Numbered from the stretch's first letter, positions 47,922 to 56,850 are shown. The stretch: DNA of 64,000 nt from an uncultured Eubacteriales bacterium (GCA_900542295.1 UQNJ01000012.1:1-64000), one strand, 5' to 3'. Notes: generated by a model from the sequence alone, not told the origin. Numbers and translations: made by a program.

Positions 47922-48701
47922 CTAAATCCCCTTTCTACCAATCGTCAGCACCCATTTGTGATTAAAAAAGATGTCATTGTTTTTGAGATATGGAGAAAAG
48001 CCGGTTTTGTCATGGCCGGTTATATCTGCCTGCATACGCTGTCTAATTTTTTCACGAATGGCGGCTGGTGTTTGCGTAAGGGCAAGCCAGTTTTCCAAAC
48101 GCTGCGGCATTTCCGTTGTTTCGCATTTTTCTATGGCAAGACCATGTTTTTCATATAGACTTAACATTTCTGCCTTGCTTAGATTTTTTACATGGGACGG
48201 GTCGCGCTGAGTTTCAATTTCATCTTCTGTTTTCCGCAGCAGTTCATCAGCGGCATCCATATGTATCATTACCAACTTGCCGCCGGGTTTTAGTACCCGA
48301 ACCATTTCGGAAAAAGCAGCGGTTACATCTGTAAAGTGGTGGAAAGCAAGGCGTGAAAATACAATATCAAAGCTATTGTCCAGAAAAGGAAGTTCCTCCG
48401 CATATCCTTTCACGAAAACCATATTGCTTAAATGTTCTTTATCGGCTTCCTGCTGTCCAATCTGCAACATGGGAACCGTTGCGTCCAGACATACGACTGT
48501 CTGTACCAATGGCGCAAAGGAGCGGCCACAGGCACAAGTCCCGGCAGCTACTTCTAAAAGCGTGTTTTCCTTGCATGGCGCGACGCAGGAAATTGTGTAA
48601 TTCAAATATTCCTCTTTTGTGAAGTTGACGGATTTGCTCTCAAAGTTCGGGGCTTGTATCTCAAAGGAGTGATTGATTTTTTCTATGTTCTCTGGTTTCA
48701 T
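47922..48701 (-). CDS. SAM-dependent class I methyltransferase
   Basis: 259 residues. SAM-binding motif I is LLEVAAGTCACGRSFAPL (about 48-65), motif II LDATVPML, and MVRVLKPGGKLVMIH is the motif IV/post-II region, as in Methyltransf_11 proteins. The substrate is unknown. It starts in the end of ogt (4-base overlap), making it the last gene of the alkylation-repair operon. Confidence 0.85.
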   Translation of the reverse strand: MKPENIEKINHSFEIQAPNFESKSVNFTKEEYLNYTISCVAPCKENTLLEVAAGTCACGRSFAPLVQTVVCLDATVPMLQIGQQEADKEHLSNMVFVKGYAEELPFLDNSFDIVFSRLAFHHFTDVTAAFSEMVRVLKPGGKLVMIHMDAADELLRKTEDEIETQRDPSHVKNLSKAEMLSLYEKHGLAIEKCETTEMPQRLENWLALTQTPAAIREKIRQRMQADITGHDKTGFSPYLKNNDIFFNHKWVLTIGRKGI

Positions 48702-49231
48702 AATGCGGTTCCTTTCTTTGGCGTGAAAAGGGATTCCATATCTGCCTTTTCCAACTGCAACAATTTTATCTTTTTATCTATTCCCCCGGCGTAACCCGTT
48801 AGGCTGCCGTTTGTGCCTACGACACGATGACAGGGAACAATGATTGAAATTTCATTGTGGCCCACCGCGCCGCCTACGGCCTGCGCTGACATACGGGGCA
48901 ATCCTTTCTTCACGGCGATCTGCTTTGCAATTTCGCCGTATGTCATAGTCTGGCCGTATGGAATGGTACAGAGGATTTCCCATACCTCATTCTGAAAGTC
49001 TGTGCCTGTGAAATGAAGCGGTACAGTAAAGTCCGGCTCTTTCCCCGAAAAGTAAATATCAAGCCACTGTTTTGCTTTTTCAAAAAGGGGAACTTCTTTT
49101 TCCTCATGCTCTTTGTCCAGATAAAGCGCAAAATATTTTTGCCCCTCGAACCATAATCCGGTTAAGCCAATATCATCTGCGGCTAAAAGAATATCGCCAA
49201 TGGGGGAACAATAATGACTGGTGTACTGCAT
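48698..49231 (-). CDS. ogt: Methylated-DNA--[protein]-cysteine S-methyltransferase
   Basis: Suicide repair of O6-alkylguanine. The acceptor cysteine sits in VPCHRVVG (near residue 134), with YGEIAKQIAVKKGLPRMSAQAVGGAVGHN before it. 177 residues. The frame begins at TTG 49237, but GGAGGG places the start at ATG 49231, 2 bases past the upstream gene's stop. This is the AdaB-type half of an adaptive response. Confidence 0.93.
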   Translation of the reverse strand: MQYTSHYCSPIGDILLAADDIGLTGLWFEGQKYFALYLDKEHEEKEVPLFEKAKQWLDIYFSGKEPDFTVPLHFTGTDFQNEVWEILCTIPYGQTMTYGEIAKQIAVKKGLPRMSAQAVGGAVGHNEISIIVPCHRVVGTNGSLTGYAGGIDKKIKLLQLEKADMESLFTPKKGTAL

Positions 49232-49233
49232 TA

Positions 49234-49593
49234 TCAACCCTCCAATTCAAAATACTGATTAGAGTCCTGTGGAGCCTGTGTGCGTTCTGTGTTCGTGTAG
49301 GAACGGATTTCGGAGCAGACCGTAATTTTATAACTCTCAAACAGTTTTTCTCGTCCCTCTTTCTGGCTCATGCGGTGCTGCATGGCGTTTCTCCAACGCT
49401 CTACGGCGGCCTCGTCCGTCCATATATTCATGGACAGCAGTTTACCGTCCTCATTCAGACTGGAAAAACGCTCTGCCCGGATAAAACCCTCAAATCCGGC
49501 AAGCAAAGGTTTCAACATAGCCGCAAGGTCAAGGTATTTCTTCATTCCGGCCTTTGTGGGCTTCACTTCAAACAAAACAACAATATTTGCCAT
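49234..49593 (-). CDS. ABM-fold (antibiotic biosynthesis monooxygenase-like) small protein
   Basis: 119 residues with the dimeric ferredoxin-like ABM fold (VVLFEVKPTKAGMKKYLDLAAMLKPLLAGFEGFIRAERFSSL, then SMNIWTDEAAVERWRN). Such proteins are often quinol or haem-type monooxygenases of unknown substrate. It sits between the Ada-domain gene and ogt. The link to alkylation repair is by position only. Confidence 0.75.
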   Translation of the reverse strand: MANIVVLFEVKPTKAGMKKYLDLAAMLKPLLAGFEGFIRAERFSSLNEDGKLLSMNIWTDEAAVERWRNAMQHRMSQKEGREKLFESYKITVCSEIRSYTNTERTQAPQDSNQYFELEG

Positions 49594-49612
49594 TTCTTAC
49601 TTCCTCCTATTT

Positions 49613-49828
49613 TCAAATCATTTCCGGCTTGCACCGTTTACAAGGGCGGTAGCCGTTTATCAATGCTTCTTCCAAAGTATCAAAAAACACAATTTTTTTC
49701 TCTAATGGTGTGCGCGATGAACAGGACGGGCAGCAAACAATTTTTGTAGATTTTACTGCAACAAAAAATTGTCCGTCATACCGTTTATCCTTGTTTTTGA
49801 CCGCTTTTATCTTTTCTTCTCGTTCCAC
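49613..49828 (-). CDS. Stand-alone Ada metal-binding domain protein
   Basis: 71 residues from GTG at 49828 (AAAGGAGG precedes it; the open frame back to 49852 would contain this ribosome binding site). It is the Ada N-terminal zinc domain only: DGQFFVAVKSTKIVCCPSCSSRTPL ... FFDTLEEALINGYRPCKRCKP. The four zinc cysteines are present, one of which in Ada repairs methylphosphotriesters. No AraC DNA-binding part or methyltransferase follows, unlike AdaA. It overlaps alkA by 44 bases. Confidence 0.8.
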   Translation of the reverse strand: MEREEKIKAVKNKDKRYDGQFFVAVKSTKIVCCPSCSSRTPLEKKIVFFDTLEEALINGYRPCKRCKPEMI

Positions 49829-50471
49829 GGCTTCCTCCTTTCTTCGGCGCATAGTCTTTCATGCCGGGAATAGCCCCGCCCGCAACAGCCCACAAATACA
49901 AACTGGCAACGCTGCAATAAGGGCTGAACCGCCTGCGGTATTTTTCAAACAGCTTGCGGTCTATTTTCCTGTGGTGGTAGACCATACGCAGCCCACGCTG
50001 GATTGCCAAATCGTCAAAACTGAAAATATCGGGACGCTGCAAGCAGAACAGCAAAATCATTTCCGCTGTCCATACGCCTATGCCTTTAAGGGAAGCCAAT
50101 TCTTTAATTGCGTCTGCGTCCGGCATAAGGGCGATACGTTGCAAGTCAAATTCTTTATCCAGTACCTTTTTTGCAAAATCCTGAATGTATTCTGCCTTGC
50201 GAAATGTCATGCCAAAAGACTGTAATTCGGAAATGCTTGCTTCAGCAATAGCCGCAGCATTTACATCTCCAAAACTGTCTTTCATTCTCTGCCAGATGGT
50301 AGCCTGCGCCTTTGTTGATATTTGCTGGCCGATAATGTGATGGACGACAGAGGAGAACAAATCGGTGTCTGTCTCGCGGTCAACATGACCGATTTCATCA
50401 ATGACAGCACCTAAGATTTTGTCCTTGCCTTTCAAATATTCCACTTCGGTTTTTCCATAAAGGAAATACAA
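49785..50471 (-). CDS. alkA: DNA-3-methyladenine glycosylase, AlkA type
   Basis: 228 residues from TTG behind AGGGGAGGG. HhH-GPD fold: helix-hairpin-helix LKGIGVWTAEMILLF with the catalytic aspartate in FSFDDLAIQRG. It excises alkylated purines. First gene of the five-gene operon (alkA, Ada domain, ABM protein, ogt, methyltransferase). Confidence 0.9.
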   Translation of the reverse strand: MYFLYGKTEVEYLKGKDKILGAVIDEIGHVDRETDTDLFSSVVHHIIGQQISTKAQATIWQRMKDSFGDVNAAAIAEASISELQSFGMTFRKAEYIQDFAKKVLDKEFDLQRIALMPDADAIKELASLKGIGVWTAEMILLFCLQRPDIFSFDDLAIQRGLRMVYHHRKIDRKLFEKYRRRFSPYCSVASLYLWAVAGGAIPGMKDYAPKKGGSRGTRRKDKSGQKQG

Positions 50472-50719
50472 TTGCTAACCCTCCCCTCTGTCTTGACTTT
50501 TTCTTTTGGACATATTATGATTTTATCACAACAAACGGGCTGATGCTATTATAAAATCACCGGATATTATCATTATATTTCCAAAGGGGAAGCGGTAATG
50601 GAAATGGAAAAGAGGATTTCATCAATTCGGTCAATCTGAATATCAACACGGATTTTCCCTATCTGGTTCTTGATGTTATCAACGATAAATCCTATCCCAG
50701 AAATCCGGGCTTTCAGGTC

Positions 50720-51481
50720 ATGCACTGGCATGAAGATTTGCAATTCATCTATGTACTGAATGGTATAATAGAAGTACGGACACTTGATAATGCGATACGG
50801 GTACAGGCAGGAGAAGCAATTTTTATCAATAAGAATGTAGTGCATATGGTAAGTCGGCTTGGAGATTGTCATTATAACAGCTTTATTTTCCCCGCATATT
50901 TCCTTGAATTTTATCCCGGAAGTCCGGCGAAAATCTTTGTTGAAAACATAACGGCAAACGAACAGCTTTCCGTTTTCCGGTTTTCTTCCCTTGTTGACTG
51001 GCATAAAGATATGACAGTGATATTACAGCAGTTAGTTGAGATTGAAAGAAATAAAACGGCATTTTATGCCTATGAGGTTTTAGTCCGGCTTTCTGCCCTG
51101 TGGCTAATTATGAGAAAAAACATAACAATCCCGCCAGAAGGAAAGGAAAGCGTTGTCAATCTTCGTATGCAAAAAATCCTTCGCTATATTGAAGAACACT
51201 ACGCAGAGGACATTACATTAGCTGATTTATCAAAAAGCGCAAATATCAGCAAATCAGAGTGTTCCAGACGTTTCAAATTAAGTCTGAATACTACGCCTTA
51301 TAAGTATCTCACTGAATATCGTCTGTCAATGGCAGCGCAGCTTTTGAAAACTACAATCGAACCTGTTGGCAATATTGCGGCAAGCGTTGGTTTTCGCCAA
51401 ATGAGCCATTTTGGAAAATGCTTTAGAGAAAAAACGGGCTATTCTCCAAAAGCATATCGAGAAATGGAGAATACCCCTTAA
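50720..51481 (+). CDS. AraC-family regulator with likely N-terminal frameshift
   Basis: Codes for a cupin-like sensor part and a C-terminal double helix-turn-helix (ITLADLSKSANISKSECSRRFKLSLNTTPYKYLTEYRL). The start at 50720 has no ribosome binding site and lies inside the domain. The natural start appears to be ATG 50598 behind AGGGGAAG; from it the frame shifts by one base near the A4 tract at 50607-50610, while the downstream frame reads EDFINSVNLNINTDFPYLVLDV in the right place. Adding one A would restore 50598-51481. It is divergent from the alkylation-repair operon and could control it. Probably inactive, or a sequencing or slippage variant. Confidence 0.7.
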   Translation: MHWHEDLQFIYVLNGIIEVRTLDNAIRVQAGEAIFINKNVVHMVSRLGDCHYNSFIFPAYFLEFYPGSPAKIFVENITANEQLSVFRFSSLVDWHKDMTVILQQLVEIERNKTAFYAYEVLVRLSALWLIMRKNITIPPEGKESVVNLRMQKILRYIEEHYAEDITLADLSKSANISKSECSRRFKLSLNTTPYKYLTEYRLSMAAQLLKTTIEPVGNIAASVGFRQMSHFGKCFREKTGYSPKAYREMENTP

Positions 51482-51585
51482 TGTTTTCAGGGCATTAGGC
51501 GACAAAATGCTATGCAATCAAGATTGATAGATTGATACTTATTTAGATTATTACTTGATTCTTTGGTATTTCTTTATTTAGTATT

Positions 51586-51700
51586 TTATTGTGCGGGATT
51601 TTCCTTGTGTGGCTTCTCCTTATGTGGATTTGCCACATCTGGATTTTCCATGTGTGGATATTGCCCATGCGGAGGGAAAGAAAAAGGGGCGATTTGCGCT
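51586..51700 (-). pseudogene. C-terminal remnant of a plasmid/element replication initiator (RepA-like)
   Basis: Reading the minus strand gives QYPHMENPDVANPHKEKPHKENPAQ and a TAA stop at 51586-51588, the His-Glu-Lys-Pro repeat tail typical of RepA-type replication initiators in clostridial elements. Nothing upstream supports the rest of the gene, so it is a fragment. Confidence 0.4.
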
Positions 51701-51842
51701 CTGAGCAGCGTTTTCCTATGTAGGAATATCGGGGATATGGCAATGCCTTCAAAAACCGCTTACAGCGAAAGAAAACGCCCAAAATCGACCTTTATCCTGA
51801 CAGTAAATTGTCCTGTCCATCCACCATTCAAGTCCAAAAAAT

Positions 51843-51885
51843 GCCTGTCCCACAGAGACTGATTAGCTCGGCCATGGGGACAGGC
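51843..51885. repeat. Inverted repeat GCCTGTCCC / GGGACAGGC
   Basis: Nine-base arms (51843-51851, 51877-51885) near the right end of the inner element. Function unknown; no T-tract follows. Confidence 0.4.
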
Positions 51886-51936
51886 GGTTTGGATTTTCTG
51901 ATTGCTTATGCACTGCTGATTTTGTGTCATTCTTTA

Positions 51937-52621
<685 letters not shown>

Positions 52622-52718
52622 TCCTTTCTCGTCCTTTCTTTACTTTGTAATGTGATAAGTTTCGTAGCAAGCATAGGAAAAGAGTACCCTTTTCCGAAAA
52701 TGCGTTGCATTTTGCTTG

Positions 52719-52739
52719 TTGGGAAGTGTCCCAAACCCT
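52719..52739 (+). other. oriT-like inverted repeat TTGGGA-N4-TCCCAA followed by ACCCT
   Basis: Same structure as at 47860-47880. No relaxase gene lies downstream. The rest of 52622-52947 is non-coding, with an AT-rich stretch before the TetR gene. Confidence 0.35.
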
Positions 52740-52947
52740 CTTAATTTTCCTCTCACTACCTACAACACCGGACAGAGCGATTTTGCCGAAGTTTTGAGAA
52801 AAATTTTTCAAAATATTTTTCTTATCTCTTACTACGGGAAAGTTTCAAAAATGCCAAATAAATAACCGTTTATGGAAAAAATAATTTCAAGTATCACAAC
52901 TTAAAATCCTTCTCAAACTTGACACTGTAAAGTTTGGAGGAATTAGC

Positions 52948-53568
52948 ATGGAACAGCAACGACAGACTTATCATCACAAGAATTTGCGAAACGCATTGAT
53001 TGAAACAGGTATTCAGATTGTAAGTGCAGAGGGAATAAATGCTTTTTCTTTGAGAAAGGTAGCTGCGGCGTGTGGTGTCAGCCATGCTGCTCCTTATAGC
53101 CATTTTCAAAATAAAGAAGAATTGCTTGAAGCAATGCAATTATTTATTACAGATAGATTTTCTAAACAATTAGAAAGTGCCGTTCAAAAGAATAATAATG
53201 TTGCAGAAATATTGAAAGATATGGGAATAGCCTATGTATCTTTCTTTGTAGACAACCCTGCTTATTTTCAATTTTTATATTCTCAATCCAATATAAAAAT
53301 TGACTTATCATTATCAATACCAGACGACCAAAACTATAAACCTTATATCATATATAAAAATGTTGTAAGTGAATTATTAGAGCAGACGCATTATTCAGAA
53401 GGAAAGCAAAATGATATTATCATAACCATTTGGGCTTTTATACATGGCGTTACTTCATTAGCCACCATGAATAATGTAAATTATGATAATGATTGGAGAG
53501 AGAAAGTCATTGATTTTATGGACGTTTTTCAACTTTCCTTTTTAAATAATACGGGAGAAAAAATATGA
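52948..53568 (+). CDS. TetR/AcrR-family transcriptional regulator
   Basis: 206 residues: an N-terminal TetR helix-turn-helix (RNALIETGIQIVSAEGINAFSLRKVAAACGVSHAAPYSHFQNKEELLEAM) and a ligand domain of the C-terminal WHG type. AT-rich codon use differs from the alkylation cassette. Its end overlaps the EFR1-type gene by four bases, so the two are coupled and the regulator may control both. Confidence 0.9.
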   Translation: MEQQRQTYHHKNLRNALIETGIQIVSAEGINAFSLRKVAAACGVSHAAPYSHFQNKEELLEAMQLFITDRFSKQLESAVQKNNNVAEILKDMGIAYVSFFVDNPAYFQFLYSQSNIKIDLSLSIPDDQNYKPYIIYKNVVSELLEQTHYSEGKQNDIIITIWAFIHGVTSLATMNNVNYDNDWREKVIDFMDVFQLSFLNNTGEKI

Positions 53569-54326
53569 TTGGGATTTATTTTAGCGGAACAGGAAATACA
53601 AAATATTGTTTAGAAAAGTTTGTTGCCCTATATGATAGGAACATTGAAATAACTCCTTTAGAAGATAAAGATACCATAGAAAAAGTTACATATCATAAAG
53701 ACATCATTTTTGCTTATCCAATCTATTACAGTAACCTGCCTAAAATTGTACGGGATTTTATCTGCGAAAATTCTGATATATGGAAAGGAAAACGTGTTTT
53801 CATTATTGCAACAATGGGACTGTTTAGCGGCGACGGTGCGGGTGTATCTGCAAGATTGTTCAAACGATACGGCGCACAGGTATGGGGTGGACTTCATTTG
53901 AAAATGCCGGATTGCATTTGTGATGTAAAAGCCTTAAAGCGTACTCCGGTTCAAAACAAGCAAATTGTCATACAAGCGGAAGAACGCATAAAATCAGCGG
54001 TGTGCAATTTGAAAAATGGTACTCCAACTAAAGACGGTTTGGGATTTTTATGCCATATTGCAGGTCTTTTGGGACAGCGGCTTTGGTTTTACCGTAAAAC
54101 ACAAGAATATTCAGACAAAATACAGATAGATACCGACGCTTGTATAAAGTGCGGGAAATGTGCATTGGTGTGTCCTATGAACAATTTGTCATTATCAGAA
54201 GATAGGATTATAGCAGACGGACGGTGTACGTTATGCTATCGGTGTGTAAATCAATGTAGCAAGAAAGCAATTACCATTTTGGGGAAACAAGTGATTTTTC
54301 AGCACTCTGTTTCTGATTATCATTAA
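53565..54326 (+). CDS. EFR1-type flavodoxin/ferredoxin fusion protein
   Basis: 253 residues. The N-terminal flavodoxin-like FMN site is YFSGTGNTKYC (residues 4-14). Two [4Fe-4S] motifs follow at the C terminus, CIKCGKCALVCP and CTLCYRCVNQCS. The pair resembles TetR-EFR1 modules of gut anaerobes, presumed electron carriers. Redox partner unknown. Confidence 0.85.
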   Translation: MIGIYFSGTGNTKYCLEKFVALYDRNIEITPLEDKDTIEKVTYHKDIIFAYPIYYSNLPKIVRDFICENSDIWKGKRVFIIATMGLFSGDGAGVSARLFKRYGAQVWGGLHLKMPDCICDVKALKRTPVQNKQIVIQAEERIKSAVCNLKNGTPTKDGLGFLCHIAGLLGQRLWFYRKTQEYSDKIQIDTDACIKCGKCALVCPMNNLSLSEDRIIADGRCTLCYRCVNQCSKKAITILGKQVIFQHSVSDYH

Positions 54327-54356
54327 AGGTAGTTTGATTAGAAATGAGGTGGTGCA

Positions 54357-54545
54357 TTGCAACAAGAAAAATGGATTTTATGTCCTGTATGCAATAATAA
54401 AACCCGATTAAGGATACGGGAAGATACAGAAATAAAGAATTTTCCCCTATACTGTCCGAAGTGCAAGCAGGAAAATCTTATCAATGTAAAAAATTTGAAT
54501 ATTTCGGTTATCACAGAGCCAGACGCATTGACGCAGAGCCGATAA
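54357..54545 (+). CDS. Cysteine-rich KTR-domain small protein
   Basis: 62 residues from a TTG start behind GAGGTGG. Two CPxC pairs (CPVC, CPKC) around the KTRLRIREDTEIKNFPLYCPKCKQ core, which is common in clostridial and Tn916-like elements. Probable zinc-binding protein, role unknown. Confidence 0.75.
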   Translation: MQQEKWILCPVCNNKTRLRIREDTEIKNFPLYCPKCKQENLINVKNLNISVITEPDALTQSR

Positions 54546-54586
54546 TCACAAGAAATAAATCTTATGATTATTGGCTCTTTCTGTTT
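54537..54586 (+). terminator. Terminator after the KTR gene
   Basis: Arms GCCGATAATCA / TGATTATTGGC enclose an AT-rich loop, followed by CTTTCTGTTTT. The remainder of 54587-54886 is non-coding: a second hairpin near 54810-54850 (AAACGCCTATGC / GCATGGGCGTTT) lies in the leader of the sigma-like gene. Confidence 0.6.
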
Positions 54587-54886
54587 TGTGATAGGAAAAC
54601 AAACCGCCATTTCCTGTATATAAAATGGAATAGCGGCAAATACACAATTATTTTTATAGACATGGCGGTGTCGGGAGATATTGCCATGTTTCTTTTTCGC
54701 ATTTTTAATTCTATTCCATTGTTAAAAAAAGCCTAATCAAAACAACGGGTATTTTCGCCCATAAGTATGAACTGTCAATTCATTTAGTGCGCTTAAATAA
54801 CTCATATTGCCAAACGCCTATGCGGTTTTATGCCTGCATGGGCGTTTGTTGTAATAGCCCCCTACTGGGAAGAAAGGGGGTGAGTT

Positions 54887-55336
54887 ATGATGAAGTATTC
54901 CGAACAATTCATGGAGCATATCGAATATGCCTTTGCCGCGTTCTGTAAAATCGTTCTCCGCAATGCGGCAATCAACGCGTACCGCGATTTTGGACGGAAA
55001 CAGAAGCATGAAGTATCACTTGACTATCTGATGTCGGAAACGTCTTTTGAACCGTTTGCAACCGACAACTATTTTGAGCAGTATGTTTATGAGAAGCCGA
55101 CTGTTTTTGTCGTGCAAGGGAAAGAAGTTGTCGTTACAAGTAAACGGTTAGCCGACGCATTAGCTAACCTGTCAGAACAAAGGCGTACTGTTCTGCTGAT
55201 GAATTTCTTCCTCGGTTATAGCGAAAGAAAAATCGGGAATGAGTACGGAAGAAGCAGAAGTACAGTCAACTACTGGAAACTGGCGGCATTGAAGCAGTTA
55301 AGAAAAGAACTGGAGGAAACTAAACATGAGGAATAA
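54887..55336 (+). CDS. Sigma-70-like factor of mobile elements
   Basis: 149 residues. The C-terminal part is a sigma region-4 helix-turn-helix (LSEQRRTVLLMNFFLGYSERKIGNEYGRSRSTVNYWKLAALKQL). It resembles Orf7-type proteins of Tn916-like elements that help switch on transfer genes. The ribosome binding site GGGGGTGA precedes ATG-ATG at 54887. Overlaps the next gene by 11 bases. Confidence 0.8.
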   Translation: MMKYSEQFMEHIEYAFAAFCKIVLRNAAINAYRDFGRKQKHEVSLDYLMSETSFEPFATDNYFEQYVYEKPTVFVVQGKEVVVTSKRLADALANLSEQRRTVLLMNFFLGYSERKIGNEYGRSRSTVNYWKLAALKQLRKELEETKHEE

Positions 55337-55529
55337 GAAACTGATACCTTTTGAAACCATTGAGAAAGCTGTTGCCGGAGAGCCAGAAGCCATAGACGCG
55401 GTATTGCGGTATTACATCGCGCGGATTAAATATCTGTCTACCTATCGCGGACATATCAACGACGATATTCAAGACCGCTTAAAAGCACAGCTTATCAAAG
55501 CTATCCTGCAATTCCGTTTTGACAGGTAG
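55326..55529 (+). CDS. Small helix-turn-helix protein (HTH_16 / Orf8 type)
   Basis: 67 residues: LIPFETIEKAVAGEPEAIDAVLRYYIARIKYLS, the HTH_16 pattern seen next to Orf7-type sigma genes in Tn916-like elements. Probably regulatory. Confidence 0.8.
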   Translation: MRNKKLIPFETIEKAVAGEPEAIDAVLRYYIARIKYLSTYRGHINDDIQDRLKAQLIKAILQFRFDR

Positions 55530-55530
55530 T

Positions 55531-55603
55531 AGCAAAGCCAGGAAAAGCCGTCAAGGACGCGCAAGCGTGCATTTTATCCTTGACGGCTTTTCCTGGCTTT
55601 GCT
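55531..55603. repeat. 27-bp perfect inverted repeat (long hairpin)
   Basis: Arms 55531-55557 and 55577-55603 are perfect reverse complements, enclosing 19 bases. The inner arms (GTCAAGGA/TCCTTGAC) and the GTCAAGGACGCGCA motif recur at 47296-47333 in opposite orientation. No T-tract follows at once, so it is not a plain terminator. It begins directly at the stop of the HTH gene. Confidence 0.65.
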
Positions 55604-55664
55604 GTTGGGCAGCTAAGAGAGCGCAATCGGATAAACCGCTTACGCTCTCAATCCATTATGGAAT

Positions 55665-55776
55665 GTTACGCAGTAGGGGTAGAATTTCCCTTGATTTATG
55701 CGGCTTGTAGAGTGTATTTAAAGTAAGGTAAGGGTTTTATATTCATATCCTCAAAATAGTGTTTCTACTGCGTAAC
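55665..55776. repeat. 112-bp segment with 12-bp perfect terminal inverted repeats
   Basis: GTTACGCAGTAG at 55665-55676 and CTACTGCGTAAC at 55765-55776 enclose 88 non-coding bases. The size fits a small non-autonomous insertion sequence, though one copy does not prove it. Confidence 0.4.
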
Positions 55777-55805
55777 AAAGCATCTATCTTTAAAATTATA
55801 TTTTT

Positions 55806-56447
55806 TCAATACCAACCTTGACGTTCTTTTTCCATATCCTCAAAGTAGTCATCATAATAGTGGTTAGTTTTGGGTAGATATTTTTGGTTCAAATATTGAG
55901 CAAATTGTAACTGTACAAGATCATCATACTCGTTACAATGATTGAAACTGTATTTTTGTAAATATTCCATTTTTTTCTCTGCTGCTTCTTTACTTAGTCC
56001 AAAACATTCTACCAAAAATGGAACATTGATAGAATATCCTCGCTGGGATATGGCTTTAATTAAAATATTGGGGGCATTCGCTTGCGCAGCGAAAAAATGC
56101 GCTTCGATTTCTTCTCGCTCACTATGTTTTTTATGTCCACATTTGATATGTCCAATCTCATGCCACAAAGTATGTTTCATTCGTGGACCATATTTTTCTT
56201 TGTTATACAAAATCAGTGTTACATCAGGGCGTAAACCTTTAAGAAGGAAAGCATCTTCTAATTCATGTCCGAGTGTTATTTTTTCAATGGGTAGCCCTGT
56301 TATTTTAGCATACTTTTGATAGCTACTAATTATAACATCTTTACATTTAATTTTTTTAGCAGGTATAGGAAATTCATGTATATCAAGTTCTAATAATGTT
56401 AAATACGCCAAGGAGGTGATTTTTGCCCAGTCGAAATTCATAATCAA
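55806..56447 (-). CDS. ImmA/IrrE-family metallopeptidase
   Basis: 213 residues. The zinc motif is H96-E97-I-G-H100, and a further Glu appears in EREEIEAHFFAAQA. In ICEBs1 the homologue ImmA cleaves the repressor ImmR to induce the element. Here it overlaps the HTH repressor gene by four bases, giving the same arrangement. Confidence 0.87.
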   Translation of the reverse strand: MIMNFDWAKITSLAYLTLLELDIHEFPIPAKKIKCKDVIISSYQKYAKITGLPIEKITLGHELEDAFLLKGLRPDVTLILYNKEKYGPRMKHTLWHEIGHIKCGHKKHSEREEIEAHFFAAQANAPNILIKAISQRGYSINVPFLVECFGLSKEAAEKKMEYLQKYSFNHCNEYDDLVQLQFAQYLNQKYLPKTNHYYDDYFEDMEKERQGWY

Positions 56448-56791
56448 TCCTCCTCATCGTCATCATCGTTGAGAAGAAATTTATCAATAGTTTCATTAAA
56501 TATTTTAAATGCCTCCGCTCGTTTTTCCGCTGATAATTCTCCTGATTTACGTGCTATTATAACAAACTCCTCAGGAATTTCACTATATCCACATTTTGTT
56601 AGCAACAATGCTTTGTCAATTTTTAAAGCATTAGCAAGTTTTTCGAGAGTTTTTAAGTCAGGTGTTACCAAATCTGCTTCAAGTCGGCTGATTGTTGAGT
56701 TAGTTACGCCAGCTAATTCAGCCAGTTTTCTTTGACTAATTGATTTCTGTTCTCTTAAATGGACCAGATATTTTCCAAACGAATTTTCCAT
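56444..56791 (-). CDS. XRE-family repressor (ImmR-like)
   Basis: 115 residues with a helix-turn-helix (ISQRKLAELAGVTNSTISRLEADLVTPDLKTLEKLANAL) and an acidic tail (NDDDDEED). The frame is open to 56857, but AAAGGAG places the start at ATG 56791. Three matched operator-like motifs lie just upstream. Likely represses itself and the divergent genes. Confidence 0.87.
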   Translation of the reverse strand: MENSFGKYLVHLREQKSISQRKLAELAGVTNSTISRLEADLVTPDLKTLEKLANALKIDKALLLTKCGYSEIPEEFVIIARKSGELSAEKRAEAFKIFNETIDKFLLNDDDDEED

Positions 56792-56812
56792 ACGAATACT
56801 CCTTTCAAAAAG

Positions 56813-56842
56813 AGTATAACATAACCGTTCCACAAAAGCAAC
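56813..56842 (-). promoter_or_regulatory. Promoter of the repressor gene overlapped by operator-like site 1
   Basis: On the minus strand TTGCTT (56841-56836) and TATACT (56818-56813) are 17 bases apart, with a TG before the -10. The motif GTTGC-N6-GGAACGG (56842-56825, minus) overlaps the -35 and spacer. Confidence 0.65.
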
Positions 56843-56850
56843 AAAAAGGT

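Noticed and set aside
49072..49749. A 225-codon frame on the plus strand.
   Set aside because: Antisense to ogt and the ABM gene, both clearly supported on the minus strand.
51595..51680. Short direct repeats rich in TGTGGAT, looking like a CRISPR or minisatellite.
   Set aside because: They are the codons of the His-Glu-Lys-Pro tail of a RepA remnant; repeats are irregular with no spacers. No CRISPR array is present in the window.
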